From Streptomyces sp. TS71-3 (GTDB taxonomy: Bacteria > Actinomycetota > Actinomycetes > Streptomycetales > Streptomycetaceae), in contig NZ_BNEL01000001.1 of assembly GCF_018327685.1 (NCBI RefSeq), forward strand, positions 2,170,001 to 2,234,000: a stretch of DNA of 64,000 bases, given 5' to 3'. Under the pieces are notes generated by a model. The model made no database searches, had not been told where the DNA came from, and was given only the letters and a program-made list of their open reading frames with translations. Position 1 is the stretch's first letter; the number at the start of each line of letters is the position of its first letter. Position numbers and translations under genes: made by a program. This document shows positions 43,801-53,019 of this stretch, one piece after another.

Positions 43801-44196
43801 CACGCGGTGACGACGCACCGCACCGCGGTGCATGCAAGGCCGTCCACAGGCGCGTCACAGACAAGAATCGGCTGGTCGGTGCCGATGGAGGGGCTTGCCG
43901 CCGGGCGGCCGGGCAGGCCAAGATGATCTTCCCCGTGTTACCGCCTCCCGGGCACCGAAGCAGTAGCCGCGCCGCATCCACGCCCTTGCGCGCTACCGGG
44001 CGGCCCGCCCGCCGGGGCTTGATCGTGTTGACCGTCAAACTTTTTGGTGAGACTCTGGAAGCCCCGCGCACCTTAACTGTTTGGCGTCGAGAGCGGCAGT
44101 ACGAATCAGAAGAAGCCGGACACCGCGGGAGCGAAGATCCCTCATACACGACCCACACCGCTACGGTCGGTCACTCATTGTGGAGGACCATCCATC
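43801..44196 (+). promoter_or_regulatory. Upstream region of the coiled-coil gene with candidate promoter
   Basis: No gene is supported in these 396 bp. TTGACC at 44028-44033 with GACTCT 17 nt later, in a T-rich patch (AAACTTTTTGG), is a candidate promoter for the downstream small gene, giving a leader of about 130 nt. Confidence 0.4.
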
Positions 44197-44406
44197 ATGG
44201 CAAAGGCGCTTCTCGGTTACGTCGGCGGCTCCGACCCTCGACTCCTCGCCGAGATGCGACGGCTCCAGCAGCGCGTCCAGGACCTGGAATCCGAGCTCGT
44301 ACGCATCCAGGCGGAGAACGACGCACTTGCGGCTGCCGCTTCGCACGACGGCGACTCGCTCCTGAAGAGCGTCGACGTACCCCAGGCGGAGCCTGCGCTC
44401 ACCTGA
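44197..44406 (+). CDS. Small conserved actinobacterial coiled-coil protein
   Basis: 69 residues: MAKALLGYVGGSDPRLLAEMR, then a leucine-zipper-like helix (LQQRVQDLESELVRIQAENDAL), then a short acidic tail. No catalytic residues. It is probably a dimer or an adaptor to another coiled-coil protein. GTGGAGGACCATCC precedes the ATG. It stands between acyP and smc, and I recall a similar small gene at this place in other streptomycetes. A strong terminator follows, so it is not in the smc operon. Confidence 0.85.
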   Translation: MAKALLGYVGGSDPRLLAEMRRLQQRVQDLESELVRIQAENDALAAAASHDGDSLLKSVDVPQAEPALT

Positions 44407-44465
44407 CCCACGCTCTGCTCTGCTGAATCGATGGACGGGCTGCCCCCAGCGGCGACCCGTTCTGC

Positions 44466-44494
44466 AAGGGACGCTTCGGCGTCCCTTCTTTCTT
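44466..44494 (+). terminator. Intrinsic terminator with TTCG tetraloop
   Basis: AAGGGACGC-TTCG-GCGTCCCTT stem (9 bp) followed by CTTTCTT, 60 nt after the coiled-coil gene. Textbook rho-independent terminator. The following 225 bp up to smc hold no other gene. Confidence 0.92.
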
Positions 44495-44719
44495 ACCCCA
44501 TTTCGGTGCACCGTCCACCGGTCCGGTCCGGTCCAGCCCGGCCGGCTCCTTGAGGGGGCGGCCCACGCTGCCGGTCCTCGACCGCCCCATGGCCCCACCG
44601 CCCACGGGGTTGAGTCCTTCTGTTCCCCTTCCTTCAAGGTCTGGTGTGCCCTGCACGTTCCTGGGTGAAACCGCGAGTTCACTCAGGGGCAGCGCGACCG
44701 GAAGGTAAAGTGCGGCGAC

Positions 44720-47700
44720 GTGCACCTCAAGGCCCTGACCCTGCGTGGCTTCAAATCGTTCGCGTCGGCGACGACGCTGCGGTTCGAGCCGGGCATCACC
44801 TGCGTCGTCGGACCCAACGGCTCCGGCAAGTCCAACGTCGTGGACGCGCTGTCCTGGGTCATGGGTGAGCAGGGTGCGAAGTCGCTGCGCGGCGGCAAGA
44901 TGGAGGACGTCATCTTCGCCGGCACCACCGGGCGCCCCCCGCTCGGCCGCGCCGAGGTCTCCCTCACCATCGACAACACGGACGGCGCGCTGCCCATCGA
45001 GTACGCCGAGGTCACCATCACGCGGATCATGTTCCGCAACGGCGGCAGCGAGTACCAGATCAACGGCGACACGTGCCGGCTGCTCGACATCCAGGACCTG
45101 CTCTCCGACTCCGGCATCGGCCGCGAGATGCACGTCATCGTCGGCCAGGGCCAGCTCGACTCGGTGCTGCACGCCGACCCGATGGGCCGCCGCGCGTTCA
45201 TCGAGGAGGCCGCGGGCGTCCTCAAGCACCGCAAGCGCAAGGAGAAGGCGCTCAGGAAGCTGGACGCGATGCAGGCCAACCTGGCCCGCGTCCAGGACCT
45301 CACCGACGAGCTCCGCCGCCAGCTCAAACCGCTGGGCCGGCAGGCCGCCGTCGCCCGCCGCGCCGCCGTCATCCAGGCCGATCTGCGCGACGCCCGGCTG
45401 CGCCTGCTCGCCGACGACCTCGTCCAGATGCGCACCGCCCTGCAGACCGAGGTCGCCGACGAGGCCGCGCTGAAGGAGCGCAAGGAGGGCACCGAGGCCG
45501 AGCTGAAGGCGGCCCTCGGCAGGGAGGCGGCGCTGGAGGACGAGGTCCGCCGGCTCTCTCCCCGGCTGCAGCGCGCCCAGCAGACCTGGTACGAGCTGTC
45601 GCAGCTCGCCGAGCGGGTGCGCGGCACCATCTCGCTGGCCGACGCCCGGGTGAAGAGCGCCACCTCCCAGCAGCCCGAGGAGCGCCGCGGGCGCGACCCC
45701 GAGGACCTGGAGCGCGAGGCCGCCCGCATCCGCGAGCAGGAGGCGGAGCTGGAAGCCGCCCTGGAGGCCGCCGAACGCGCCCTGGACGACACCGTCTCGC
45801 ACCGCGCCGAGCTGGAGCGGGAGCTCGCCCTGGAGGAACGGCGCCTCAAGGACGCCGCCCGCGCCATCGCCGACCGCCGCGAGGGGCTGGCACGGCTCGG
45901 CGCCCAGGCCGGCGCCGCCCGCTCCCGCGCCGCGGCCGCCCAGGCCGAGATCGACCGCCTCGCCTCCGCCCGCGACGAGGCGCACGAGCGCGCCGTCACC
46001 GCCCAGGAGGAGTACGAGCAGCTCAAGGCCGAGGTCGACGGCCTGGACGCCGGTGACGAGGAGCTGGCCGGGGAGCACGAGGCGGCCAAGGGCGCGCTGG
46101 CGGAGGCGGAGAACGCGGCGAGCGCCGCCCGGGAAGCCGCCACCGCCGCCGAGCGCAAGCGTGCCGCCGTGGCCGCCCGCCACGAGGCCCTGGCCCTCGG
46201 CCTGCGCCGCAAGGACGGCAGCGGCGCCCTGCTCGCGGCCCAGGACCGGCTGACCGGCCTGCTCGGACCGGCGGCGGAACTCCTTACGGTGACCCCCGGC
46301 CACGAGGTCCAGGTGGCCGCGGCCTTCGGGGCCGCCGCGGACGCGATCGCCGTCGCCACCCCGGCGTCGGCCGCGGAGGCCATCCGCCTGCTGCGCAAGC
46401 AGGACGCCGGACGTGCCGCGCTGCTGCTCGCCGGGGAGCAGGCCCCGCATCCCGCGGGAGCGGACGCCGCCCAGGCCGGCGAAACCGCCCCGGCCCGGGT
46501 GCCCGAGGCCGCGCCGAGCGGCTCGCCGTGGGCCGCCGACCTGGTGCGTGGCCCCGCAGAGCTGATGCCCGCGGTGCGGCGCCTGCTCCGCGGCATCGTT
46601 GTCGTGAACACCCTGGAGGACGCAGAGGACCTCGTCTACGCCCACCCCGAGCTGACCGCCGTCACCGGTGAAGGCGACCTGCTGGGGGCGCACTTCGCAC
46701 ACGGCGGCTCCGCCGGCGCCCCCAGCCTCCTGGAGGTCCAGGCGTCCGTGGACGAGGCCGCCGCGGAGCTGGAGGAGCTGGCGGAGCGGTGCGAGGAGCT
46801 GACGGCCGCCCAGCAGGAGGCCACCGGGCGGCGCAAGGAGTGTGCGGCCCGCGTGGAGGAGCTGGCCGAGCGCCGGCGCGTGGTCGACCGGGAGAAGTCG
46901 TCCGTGGCGCAGCAGCTCGGCCGGCTGGCCGGGCAGGCCAGGGGAGCCGCGGGGGAGGCCGAGCGTGCCGCCGCGGCCGCCGCCCGCGCGCAGGACGCGC
47001 TGGACCGCGCCACCGAGGAGGCCGAGGAACTGGCCGAACGCCTCGCCATCGCGGAGGAGACCGCGGGCAGCGACGAGGAGCCGGACACCTCCCTGCGCGA
47101 CCGGCTCTCCGCCGACGGCGCCAACGCCCGGCAGACCGAGATGGAGGCCCGCCTCCAGGTCCGCACCCACGAGGAGCGCGTCAAGGGCCTCGCGGGCCGG
47201 GCCGACTCGCTCGACCGCGCGGCACGCGCCGAACGAGAGGCACGCGCGCGTGCGGAACAGCGCAAGGCCCGGCTGCGCCACGAGGCCACGGTCGCCGACG
47301 CGGTGGCACGCGGCGCCCGGCAACTGCTGGCCCACGTCGAGGTCTCCGTCGGGCGCGCCGACGCCGAACGCGCCGCGGCCGAGCAGGCCAAGGCGGCCCG
47401 CGAGCAGGAACTGACCGCCGCCCGCGCACAGGGCCGCGACCTCAAGTCCGAACTCGACAAGCTGACGGATTCAGTTCACCGCGGTGAGGTACTCGGTGCC
47501 GAAAAGCGGCTGCGTATCGAGCAGCTGGAGACGAAGGCACTGGAGGAACTGGGCGTGGAACCCGCAGGTCTGATCGCCGAGTACGGACCCGACCAGCTCG
47601 TGCCGCCGTCCCTGCCCGCCGAGGGCGAGGAGCTTCCCGAGGACCCCGAGCACCCGCGCAACAGACCCACGCCGTTCGTGCGCGGCCAGCAGGAGAAGCG

Positions 47701-48325
47701 GCTCAAGGCGGCCGAGCGGGCCTACCAGCAGCTGGGCAAGGTCAACCCGCTGGCGCTGGAGGAGTTCGCCGCGCTGGAGGAGCGCCACAAGTTCCTCTCC
47801 GAGCAGCTGGAGGACCTCAAGAAGACCCGCGCCGACCTCCTCCAGGTCGTCAAGGAGGTCGACGAACGCGTCGAGCAGGTCTTCACGGAGGCCTACCGGG
47901 ACACGGCCCGGGAGTTCGAGGGCGTCTTCTCGCGGCTCTTCCCCGGCGGCGACGGCCGGCTGATCCTCACCGACCCCGAGAACATGCTGACCACCGGCGT
48001 GGACGTCGAGGCGAGACCCCCCGGCAAGAAGGTCAAGCGGCTCTCCCTGCTGTCCGGCGGCGAGCGCTCCCTGACCGCGGTGGCGCTGCTCGTGTCGATC
48101 TTCAAGGCGCGCCCCAGCCCGTTCTACGTGATGGACGAGGTGGAGGCGGCGCTCGACGACACCAACCTCCAGCGGCTGATCCGGATCATGCAGGAGTTGC
48201 AGGAGGCCTCGCAGCTCATCGTGATCACCCACCAGAAGCGCACGATGGAGGTCGCCGACGCCCTCTACGGCGTCTCGATGCAGGGCGACGGCGTCTCCAA
48301 GGTGATCAGCCAGCGGCTGCGCTGA
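44720..48325 (+). CDS. smc: Chromosome segregation ATPase SMC
   Basis: 1201-residue condensin subunit. Head: Walker A VVGPNGSGKSNVVDAL (residues 29-44), Q-loop region VVGQGQLDSVLHADP. Two long Ala/Glu/Arg coiled coils surround a hinge (about 510-660) that contains an Ala/Pro-rich insert (PHPAGADAAQAGETAP). C-terminal head: signature LSGGERSLTAVAL and Walker B FYVMDEVEAALDD. With ScpA/B it organises and separates chromosomes, notably during sporulation. GTG start. TAAAGT ends 8 nt before it and the nearest Shine-Dalgarno is 14 nt away, so a leaderless transcript is plausible. Confidence 0.97.
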   Translation: MHLKALTLRGFKSFASATTLRFEPGITCVVGPNGSGKSNVVDALSWVMGEQGAKSLRGGKMEDVIFAGTTGRPPLGRAEVSLTIDNTDGALPIEYAEVTITRIMFRNGGSEYQINGDTCRLLDIQDLLSDSGIGREMHVIVGQGQLDSVLHADPMGRRAFIEEAAGVLKHRKRKEKALRKLDAMQANLARVQDLTDELRRQLKPLGRQAAVARRAAVIQADLRDARLRLLADDLVQMRTALQTEVADEAALKERKEGTEAELKAALGREAALEDEVRRLSPRLQRAQQTWYELSQLAERVRGTISLADARVKSATSQQPEERRGRDPEDLEREAARIREQEAELEAALEAAERALDDTVSHRAELERELALEERRLKDAARAIADRREGLARLGAQAGAARSRAAAAQAEIDRLASARDEAHERAVTAQEEYEQLKAEVDGLDAGDEELAGEHEAAKGALAEAENAASAAREAATAAERKRAAVAARHEALALGLRRKDGSGALLAAQDRLTGLLGPAAELLTVTPGHEVQVAAAFGAAADAIAVATPASAAEAIRLLRKQDAGRAALLLAGEQAPHPAGADAAQAGETAPARVPEAAPSGSPWAADLVRGPAELMPAVRRLLRGIVVVNTLEDAEDLVYAHPELTAVTGEGDLLGAHFAHGGSAGAPSLLEVQASVDEAAAELEELAERCEELTAAQQEATGRRKECAARVEELAERRRVVDREKSSVAQQLGRLAGQARGAAGEAERAAAAAARAQDALDRATEEAEELAERLAIAEETAGSDEEPDTSLRDRLSADGANARQTEMEARLQVRTHEERVKGLAGRADSLDRAARAEREARARAEQRKARLRHEATVADAVARGARQLLAHVEVSVGRADAERAAAEQAKAAREQELTAARAQGRDLKSELDKLTDSVHRGEVLGAEKRLRIEQLETKALEELGVEPAGLIAEYGPDQLVPPSLPAEGEELPEDPEHPRNRPTPFVRGQQEKRLKAAERAYQQLGKVNPLALEEFAALEERHKFLSEQLEDLKKTRADLLQVVKEVDERVEQVFTEAYRDTAREFEGVFSRLFPGGDGRLILTDPENMLTTGVDVEARPPGKKVKRLSLLSGGERSLTAVALLVSIFKARPSPFYVMDEVEAALDDTNLQRLIRIMQELQEASQLIVITHQKRTMEVADALYGVSMQGDGVSKVISQRLR

Positions 48326-48361
48326 GATCCGGCCCGGCACCTGCCTGCCTGGCCGGATCTC
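48324..48361 (+). terminator. smc terminator overlapping its stop codon
   Basis: 11-bp perfect inverted repeat GAGATCCGGCC / GGCCGGATCTC with a 16-nt loop. The left arm starts in the smc stop codon. Confidence 0.7.
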
Positions 48362-48515
48362 GACGTGCGGCCGGGCAGGAACCGGCGCCGTACGAGGCTC
48401 GGGTGCCGCAGCGGTCGGAGCGTGCCGTGGCCGCCGCCACGCAGGGGACCACCGGCTCCGGGTGGTGGTGTCTCCCTGCCCTGGTCAGAGCACTGATAGC
48501 GACCATTCGTTCATT

Positions 48516-48558
48516 CCTTGAATCCAGCCGCCCTCTTCAATGGAAGGTAAATTCAAGG
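48516..48558. promoter_or_regulatory. Candidate operator upstream of the sugar permease
   Basis: CCTTGAAT and ATTCAAGG, a perfect 8-bp inverted repeat with a 27-nt spacer, in an AT-rich stretch ending 10 bp before the -35 hexamer. Related half-sites (TTCATTCCTTGAA, CTTCAATGGAAGG) lie within it. Confidence 0.45.
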
Positions 48559-48568
48559 ACCCCACCTA

Positions 48569-48596
48569 TTGACTTCGATACTTGAAGACATAGTCT
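48569..48596 (+). promoter_or_regulatory. Promoter of the sugar permease
   Basis: TTGACT - 16 nt - TAGTCT, a good vegetative-type promoter about 108 nt upstream of the GTG start. Confidence 0.6.
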
Positions 48597-48703
48597 CGGC
48601 AACGTTGTTTTTACGTTCAGGTGGTGCGTGGCCTGTTGGTGTGCGCCACGGAGGGACCCAGCCGCCACCGCGGCAGTGTTGCCTACGGCATGAGGAGTGG
48701 CCA

Positions 48704-50116
48704 GTGACCAGCACAACGGCAACACAGTCCGCGAGGGAAGCGCATCCCGAACACCTCGGGCATGTGATCTTCATCGCGGCGGCGGCCGCCATGGGCGGTT
48801 TCCTCTTCGGCTACGACAGTTCCGTCATCAACGGAGCCGTGGAAGCCATCCGTTCCCGCTACGACGTCGGCTCGGCCGCCCTGGCCCAGGTCATCGCCAT
48901 CGCGCTGATCGGCTGCGCGATCGGGGCCGCCACCGCGGGCCGGATCGCCGACCGCATCGGCCGGATCCGGTGCATGCAGATCGCCGCGGTACTCTTCACC
49001 GTGAGCGCCGTCGGCTCCGCGCTGCCGTTCGCGCTGTGGGACCTCGCCCTCTGGCGGATCATCGGCGGATTCGCCATCGGCATGGCCTCCGTCATCGGCC
49101 CGGCCTACATCGCCGAGGTCTCGCCGCCCGCCTACCGGGGCCGGCTCGCCTCGTTCCAGCAGGCCGCGATCGTCGTCGGCATCGCGCTCTCACAGCTCGT
49201 CAACTGGGGCCTGCTGAACGCGGCGCACGGCGACCAGCGCGGCTCCCTGCTCGGCCTGGAGGCCTGGCAGGTCATGCTCGGCGTGATGGTGATCCCGTCC
49301 ATCCTCTACGGGCTGCTGTCCTTCGCCATCCCCGAGTCGCCCCGCTACCTGATCTCCGCCGGCAAGCAGACCAGGGCCCGCGAGGTGCTGGCCGACATCG
49401 AGGGTCCCGGCACCGACCTGGACGCCCGGCTCGGAGAGATCGAGCAGGCCATGCGCCGCGAGCACAGGTCCACCTTCCGCGACCTGCTCGGCGGCCGGGC
49501 CTACTTCAAGCCGATCGTCTGGATCGGCATCGGGCTCTCCGCGTTCCAGCAGCTCGTCGGCATCAACGTCGCCTTCTACTACTCGGCCACGCTGTGGCAG
49601 TCGGTGGGAGTGAACCCGACGGAGTCGTTCCTCTACTCCTTCACCACGTCGATCATCAACATCCTCGGCACCGTGATCGCGATGATCTTCGTCGACCGGA
49701 TCGGCCGCAAGCCGCTCGCGCTGATCGGCTCGACGGGCATGGCGGTCGGGCTCGCGCTGCTGGCCTGGGCGTTCTCGGCACCCCTCGTCGACGGCAAGCT
49801 GCCGGCCACGCAGGGCTGGGTCGCCCTGATCGCCGCGCACTTCTTCGTGCTCTGCTTCGCGCTCTCCTGGGGCGTCGTCGTCTGGGTCCTGCTCGGCGAG
49901 ATCTTCCCCAACCGGATCCGCGCGGCCGCGCTCGGCGTCGCCGCCTGCGCCCAGTGGATCGCGAACTGGGCGATCACCGCGAGCTTCCCGTCGCTGTCCG
50001 ACTGGAGCCTCTCCGGCACGTACGTCATCTACACCGTCTTCGCCGTGCTCTCCATTCCCTTCACGATCAGGTTCGTGAAGGAGACCAAGGGCAAGGCGTT
50101 GGAGGAGATGGGCTAA
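48704..50116 (+). CDS. glcP: MFS sugar porter, probable glucose permease GlcP
   Basis: 470-residue major facilitator of the sugar-porter family with 12 membrane helices. Family signatures GGFLFGYDSSVINGA (TM1), RIADRIGRIRCM (loop 2-3), PESPRYLISAG (after TM6), QQLVGINVAFYYS (TM7), FVDRIGRKPLALIGS. Synteny with smc and ftsY matches glcP1 of S. coelicolor, the proton-linked glucose permease; a duplicate gene exists elsewhere in that species. GTG start with TGAGGAGTGGCCA upstream. Its promoter region carries a candidate operator. The product ends before a large bidirectional stem. Confidence 0.9.
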   Translation: MTSTTATQSAREAHPEHLGHVIFIAAAAAMGGFLFGYDSSVINGAVEAIRSRYDVGSAALAQVIAIALIGCAIGAATAGRIADRIGRIRCMQIAAVLFTVSAVGSALPFALWDLALWRIIGGFAIGMASVIGPAYIAEVSPPAYRGRLASFQQAAIVVGIALSQLVNWGLLNAAHGDQRGSLLGLEAWQVMLGVMVIPSILYGLLSFAIPESPRYLISAGKQTRAREVLADIEGPGTDLDARLGEIEQAMRREHRSTFRDLLGGRAYFKPIVWIGIGLSAFQQLVGINVAFYYSATLWQSVGVNPTESFLYSFTTSIINILGTVIAMIFVDRIGRKPLALIGSTGMAVGLALLAWAFSAPLVDGKLPATQGWVALIAAHFFVLCFALSWGVVVWVLLGEIFPNRIRAAALGVAACAQWIANWAITASFPSLSDWSLSGTYVIYTVFAVLSIPFTIRFVKETKGKALEEMG

Positions 50117-50145
50117 CGTCCCCGCCGCCCGTCTCCTCGATCCGT

Positions 50146-50186
50146 CCGCCGCCCCGGCCCGGCCAGAGCCCGAGCCGGGGCGGCGG
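50146..50186. terminator. Bidirectional terminator between convergent genes
   Basis: CCGCCGCCCCGGC / GCCGGGGCGGCGG, a 13-bp perfect inverted repeat with a 15-nt loop, followed by TTTC on the plus strand. It separates the permease gene from the small minus-strand gene. Confidence 0.75.
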
Positions 50187-50200
50187 TTTCGTACGGACCG

Positions 50201-50437
50201 CTACGGGGCCTCGGGCCCGGGGGTGTGCGGTGCCGGCGCGGGCGGGGCCTGCGTGCCGGTGACGGTCCAGCGGCCCACCTCGCGGTACGCCGAGTCGTGG
50301 ACGGCCGAGCCCGCGCCGCCGCCCAGGTCGTAGTGGCGGAGGTTGCCGGCCCAGTAGCGCAGGATGCGGCCGAGCTCCCGGGCCGGGTCCGCGTCGGGCG
50401 GCGTGTCGTCGATGTCGACTTCGAGAAGGAACCTCAC
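50201..50437 (-). CDS. Small conserved protein, function unknown
   Basis: 78 residues (MRFLLEVDIDDTPPDADPARELGRILRYWAGNL...). A short beta strand is followed by a charged helix. The ending is Pro/Ala-rich. The GTG start has GGGAG about 9 nt upstream. The upstream continuation of the frame is Arg/His-rich and includes the duplicated CTGCCACCGGTGTCGTG repeat, so I leave it out. I recall a gene of this type next to ftsY in streptomycetes. Confidence 0.65.
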   Translation of the reverse strand: MRFLLEVDIDDTPPDADPARELGRILRYWAGNLRHYDLGGGAGSAVHDSAYREVGRWTVTGTQAPPAPAPHTPGPEAP

Positions 50438-50982
50438 CTGTCGGGTCTCCCATCCCTCGTGGGGGTCGTGTGGGGTCTTCGTCTGCTGCCACCGGTGTCG
50501 TGGTCCCCCCTGCCACCGGTGTCGTGCTCTCCATCGTTCCATTGCACCGTCCTGTGAGACTTCTCCCGAGTTCGCGCAGAGAGACGCGGATATATGTGAG
50601 AAAAGTCCAAATCCGCGGTCAGGGGGCATCGAGCCGCGTGCGCCTCCGCGCGCGTCCAGGACCGGTGCGGGCGCGTGGCGCGGGCAGGCGCGGGTGAGGG
50701 GCTCGGCGGGAGTGACGGCCGGGTGGGGGCGAAGGCTGTCCGGGAGTGAAGGCTGTCCGGGAGTAGCGCCACGGAGAGAAGCGGAGGAGCCGGGCCCGGC
50801 AAGGGCGGTCGCCGCCGCGGGGAGCGGCCGCTCCCCGCCCGCCGGGCGCCCCCCTCGGGGCCCGGTCCGGCGGTGCGGCACCGAGGCATACCACGCATAC
50901 AGCGGTCGCCGGGCGGACGTCCGGGAGATCAGGGTGGCGCCCCGGGCCCCGGAGCACCCCGATACCTGATACTGGGGGCGTT
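50438..50982. other. Divergent region before ftsY with small duplications
   Basis: No gene supported in 545 bp. CTGCCACCGGTGTCGTG occurs twice (50486 and 50510) and GAAGGCTGTCCGGGAGT is tandemly doubled (50731-50764). An AT-richer segment has CGCGGAT...ATCCGCG arms (50585 and 50611), a likely promoter or operator area. GATACCTGATACT just before ftsY may hold its -10 region. Confidence 0.45.
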
Positions 50983-52179
50983 ATGGAAATCGTCATCCTT
51001 GCTGTAGTCATCGCCGTGGTCGTGATCGGCGCAGTCAGCGGGCTCGTGATCGGCAGCCGCAGGAAGCGGACGCCCCCGCAGGCCGAGGCACCCACTCAGA
51101 CCCCCGACATCACCGCACCGCCGCGGCCCCAGGCTCCGGAGGAGGGCGGCGAGCCAGGCCGCGCCCCCCAGGACGGCGGCGCGCCGACCGCCGAGGCGGA
51201 GCCACCGGCCCCCGTGGTCACCGAGCCCGAGGCGCCGCCCGCCATCGAGGTGCCCGAGCCCGCCGCGGGCCGCCTGGTGCGGCTGCGCGCCCGCCTTTCG
51301 CGGTCGCAGACCGCGCTCGGCAAGGGACTGCTCACGCTGCTGTCCCGCGACAACCTCGACGACGACACCTGGGAGGAGATCGAGGACACCCTGCTGACCG
51401 CCGACGTCGGCGTGGCGCCCACCCAGGAGCTGGTCGGCCGGCTGCGGGAGCGCGTACGGGTGCTCGGCACCCGCACCCCCGAGGAGCTGCGCGCCCTGCT
51501 CCGCGAGGAGCTGCTGACGCTGGTCGGCACCGACCTGGACCGCACCGTGCACACCGAGTCCGGCCTCGACACCCCGGGCATCGTGCTCGTCGTCGGTGTC
51601 AACGGCACCGGCAAGACCACCACGACGGGCAAGCTGGCGCGCGTCCTCGTCGCCGACGGCAAGTCCGTCATCCTCGGCGCCGCCGACACCTTCCGCGCCG
51701 CGGCCGCCGACCAGCTCCAGACCTGGGGCAAGCGGGTGGGCGCCCGTACCGTGCGCGGCCCCGAGGCGGGCGACCCGGCGTCCGTCGCCTTCGACGCCGT
51801 CAAGCAGGGCGGCGAGACGGGTGCCGACGTCGTCCTCATCGACACCGCGGGCCGGCTGCACACCAAGACGGGCCTGATGGACGAGCTGGGCAAGGTCAAG
51901 CGGGTCGTCGAGAAGCACGCCCCGGTCGACGAGGTGCTGCTGGTCCTGGACGCCACCACCGGCCAGAACGGTCTGGTGCAGGCGCGGGTGTTCTCGGAGG
52001 TCGTGGACGTCAGCGGCATCGTGCTCACCAAGCTGGACGGCACGGCCAAGGGCGGCATCGTCATCTCGGTCCAGCGCGAGCTGGGCGTGCCGGTCAAGCT
52101 GATCGGCCTCGGCGAGGGCCCGGACGACCTGGCCCCCTTCGAACCCGAAGCGTTCGTGGACGCCCTGATCGGCACTTGA
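50983..52179 (+). CDS. ftsY: Signal recognition particle receptor FtsY
   Basis: 398 residues. It starts with a true membrane helix (MEIVILAVVIAVVVIGAVSGLVIG), then an acidic, Pro-rich linker (about 30-95), then the NG domain. GTPase motifs: GVNGTGKTTTTGKLA (about 205-219), DTAGRLHTKTGLMDEL, LTKLDGTAKGG. It receives SRP-ribosome complexes at the membrane; its partner Ffh is encoded 8 kb downstream. The membrane-anchored N-terminus is typical for actinobacterial FtsY. Confidence 0.96.
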   Translation: MEIVILAVVIAVVVIGAVSGLVIGSRRKRTPPQAEAPTQTPDITAPPRPQAPEEGGEPGRAPQDGGAPTAEAEPPAPVVTEPEAPPAIEVPEPAAGRLVRLRARLSRSQTALGKGLLTLLSRDNLDDDTWEEIEDTLLTADVGVAPTQELVGRLRERVRVLGTRTPEELRALLREELLTLVGTDLDRTVHTESGLDTPGIVLVVGVNGTGKTTTTGKLARVLVADGKSVILGAADTFRAAAADQLQTWGKRVGARTVRGPEAGDPASVAFDAVKQGGETGADVVLIDTAGRLHTKTGLMDELGKVKRVVEKHAPVDEVLLVLDATTGQNGLVQARVFSEVVDVSGIVLTKLDGTAKGGIVISVQRELGVPVKLIGLGEGPDDLAPFEPEAFVDALIGT

Positions 52180-52332
52180 GGGTGCGTCCCTGAGAGTGCG
52201 GCGCATCGAAACTGGAGAGGCGCGGACGACAGCGCAGGACCCCGCCGGCCGGCGGCCGACCACCCGAGAGGGACCGGCCGCCGGCCGGTGCCGTGGGTTC
52301 GGCCCTCGATACGGGTTCAGCCCCGCGCGGGT

Positions 52333-53019
52333 TCAGTCAGCGACGCCGGTGCAGCCGCCGAGCGGCGCGCGGTGGGCCATGTACGCCAGCGTCCCCAGCA
52401 GCAGCCGCGCCTCGGGCGGCTCGCGCACCGCACTCGCCATGTCGACGTCGGGGGCCCGCAGCCAGCGCACCGGCCCCAGCCCGCCCCGGTCGAACGGCGG
52501 AGCGGTGATGTGCTCGCCGGCCCCCAGGCCGCACAGGTCGAGCTCGGCCCCGTCCCACCCCATCCGGTACAGCAGCACCGGCAGCTCGGCCGCCGCGCCC
52601 GGTGCCACGAAGAACTGCGCACGGCCACTCGGAGTGAGCGCCACGGGCCCCAGCGGCAGCCCCATCCGCTCCAGCCGCACCAGCGCCTGCCGCCCGGCGG
52701 CCTCCGGGACCTCGATCACGTCGAAGGCCGCTCCCACCCGGAGCATCGCGGCCGCCCCGGGGAAGCGGGCCCACACCTTGCCGACCTCGTCGAGCGTGGC
52801 CCCGGCGGGCACGACCGGCGCGAAGTCGAAGGGGTGGGCGCCGGGTGCCGGGCAGCCGGCACGTCCACAGGAGCAGGTGTGCGCGGCGGCCCGGGCGCCG
52901 GGCACGACGTCCCAGCCCCACAGGCCCGTGAACTCGGCCACCAGGGTGCACTCCGAGGCGCGGCCGCGGCGACGCGAGCCCGACCGCAGCTCGCGGCTGC
53001 CGCCGATCGTGAAACCCAT
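52333..53019 (-). CDS. Bifunctional DNA primase/polymerase N-terminal (prim-pol)-like protein
   Basis: 228-residue protein resembling the prim-pol N-terminal domain family. HTCSCGRAGCPAPGAHP near residue 47 is the Cys-containing strand common in these proteins. GATLDEVGKVWARFPGAAAML, FDVIEVPEAAGRQALVRLERMG and the PFDRGGLGPVRW end are also family-like. Usual prim-pol catalytic motifs (DhD, or a clear His) are not obvious; DVIEVP replaces the expected Asp pair, so activity may be lost. GTTGGAGGGGGC before the ATG is a strong ribosome site. Convergent with ftsY, divergent from nsdA. Confidence 0.75.
   Translation of the reverse strand: MGFTIGGSRELRSGSRRRGRASECTLVAEFTGLWGWDVVPGARAAAHTCSCGRAGCPAPGAHPFDFAPVVPAGATLDEVGKVWARFPGAAAMLRVGAAFDVIEVPEAAGRQALVRLERMGLPLGPVALTPSGRAQFFVAPGAAAELPVLLYRMGWDGAELDLCGLGAGEHITAPPFDRGGLGPVRWLRAPDVDMASAVREPPEARLLLGTLAYMAHRAPLGGCTGVAD

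Noticed and set aside
44399..47335. Long minus-strand open frame opposite smc, and similar frames opposite glnD, ffh and leuC
   Set aside because: All are antisense shadows of clearly conserved genes with opposite codon-position GC bias.
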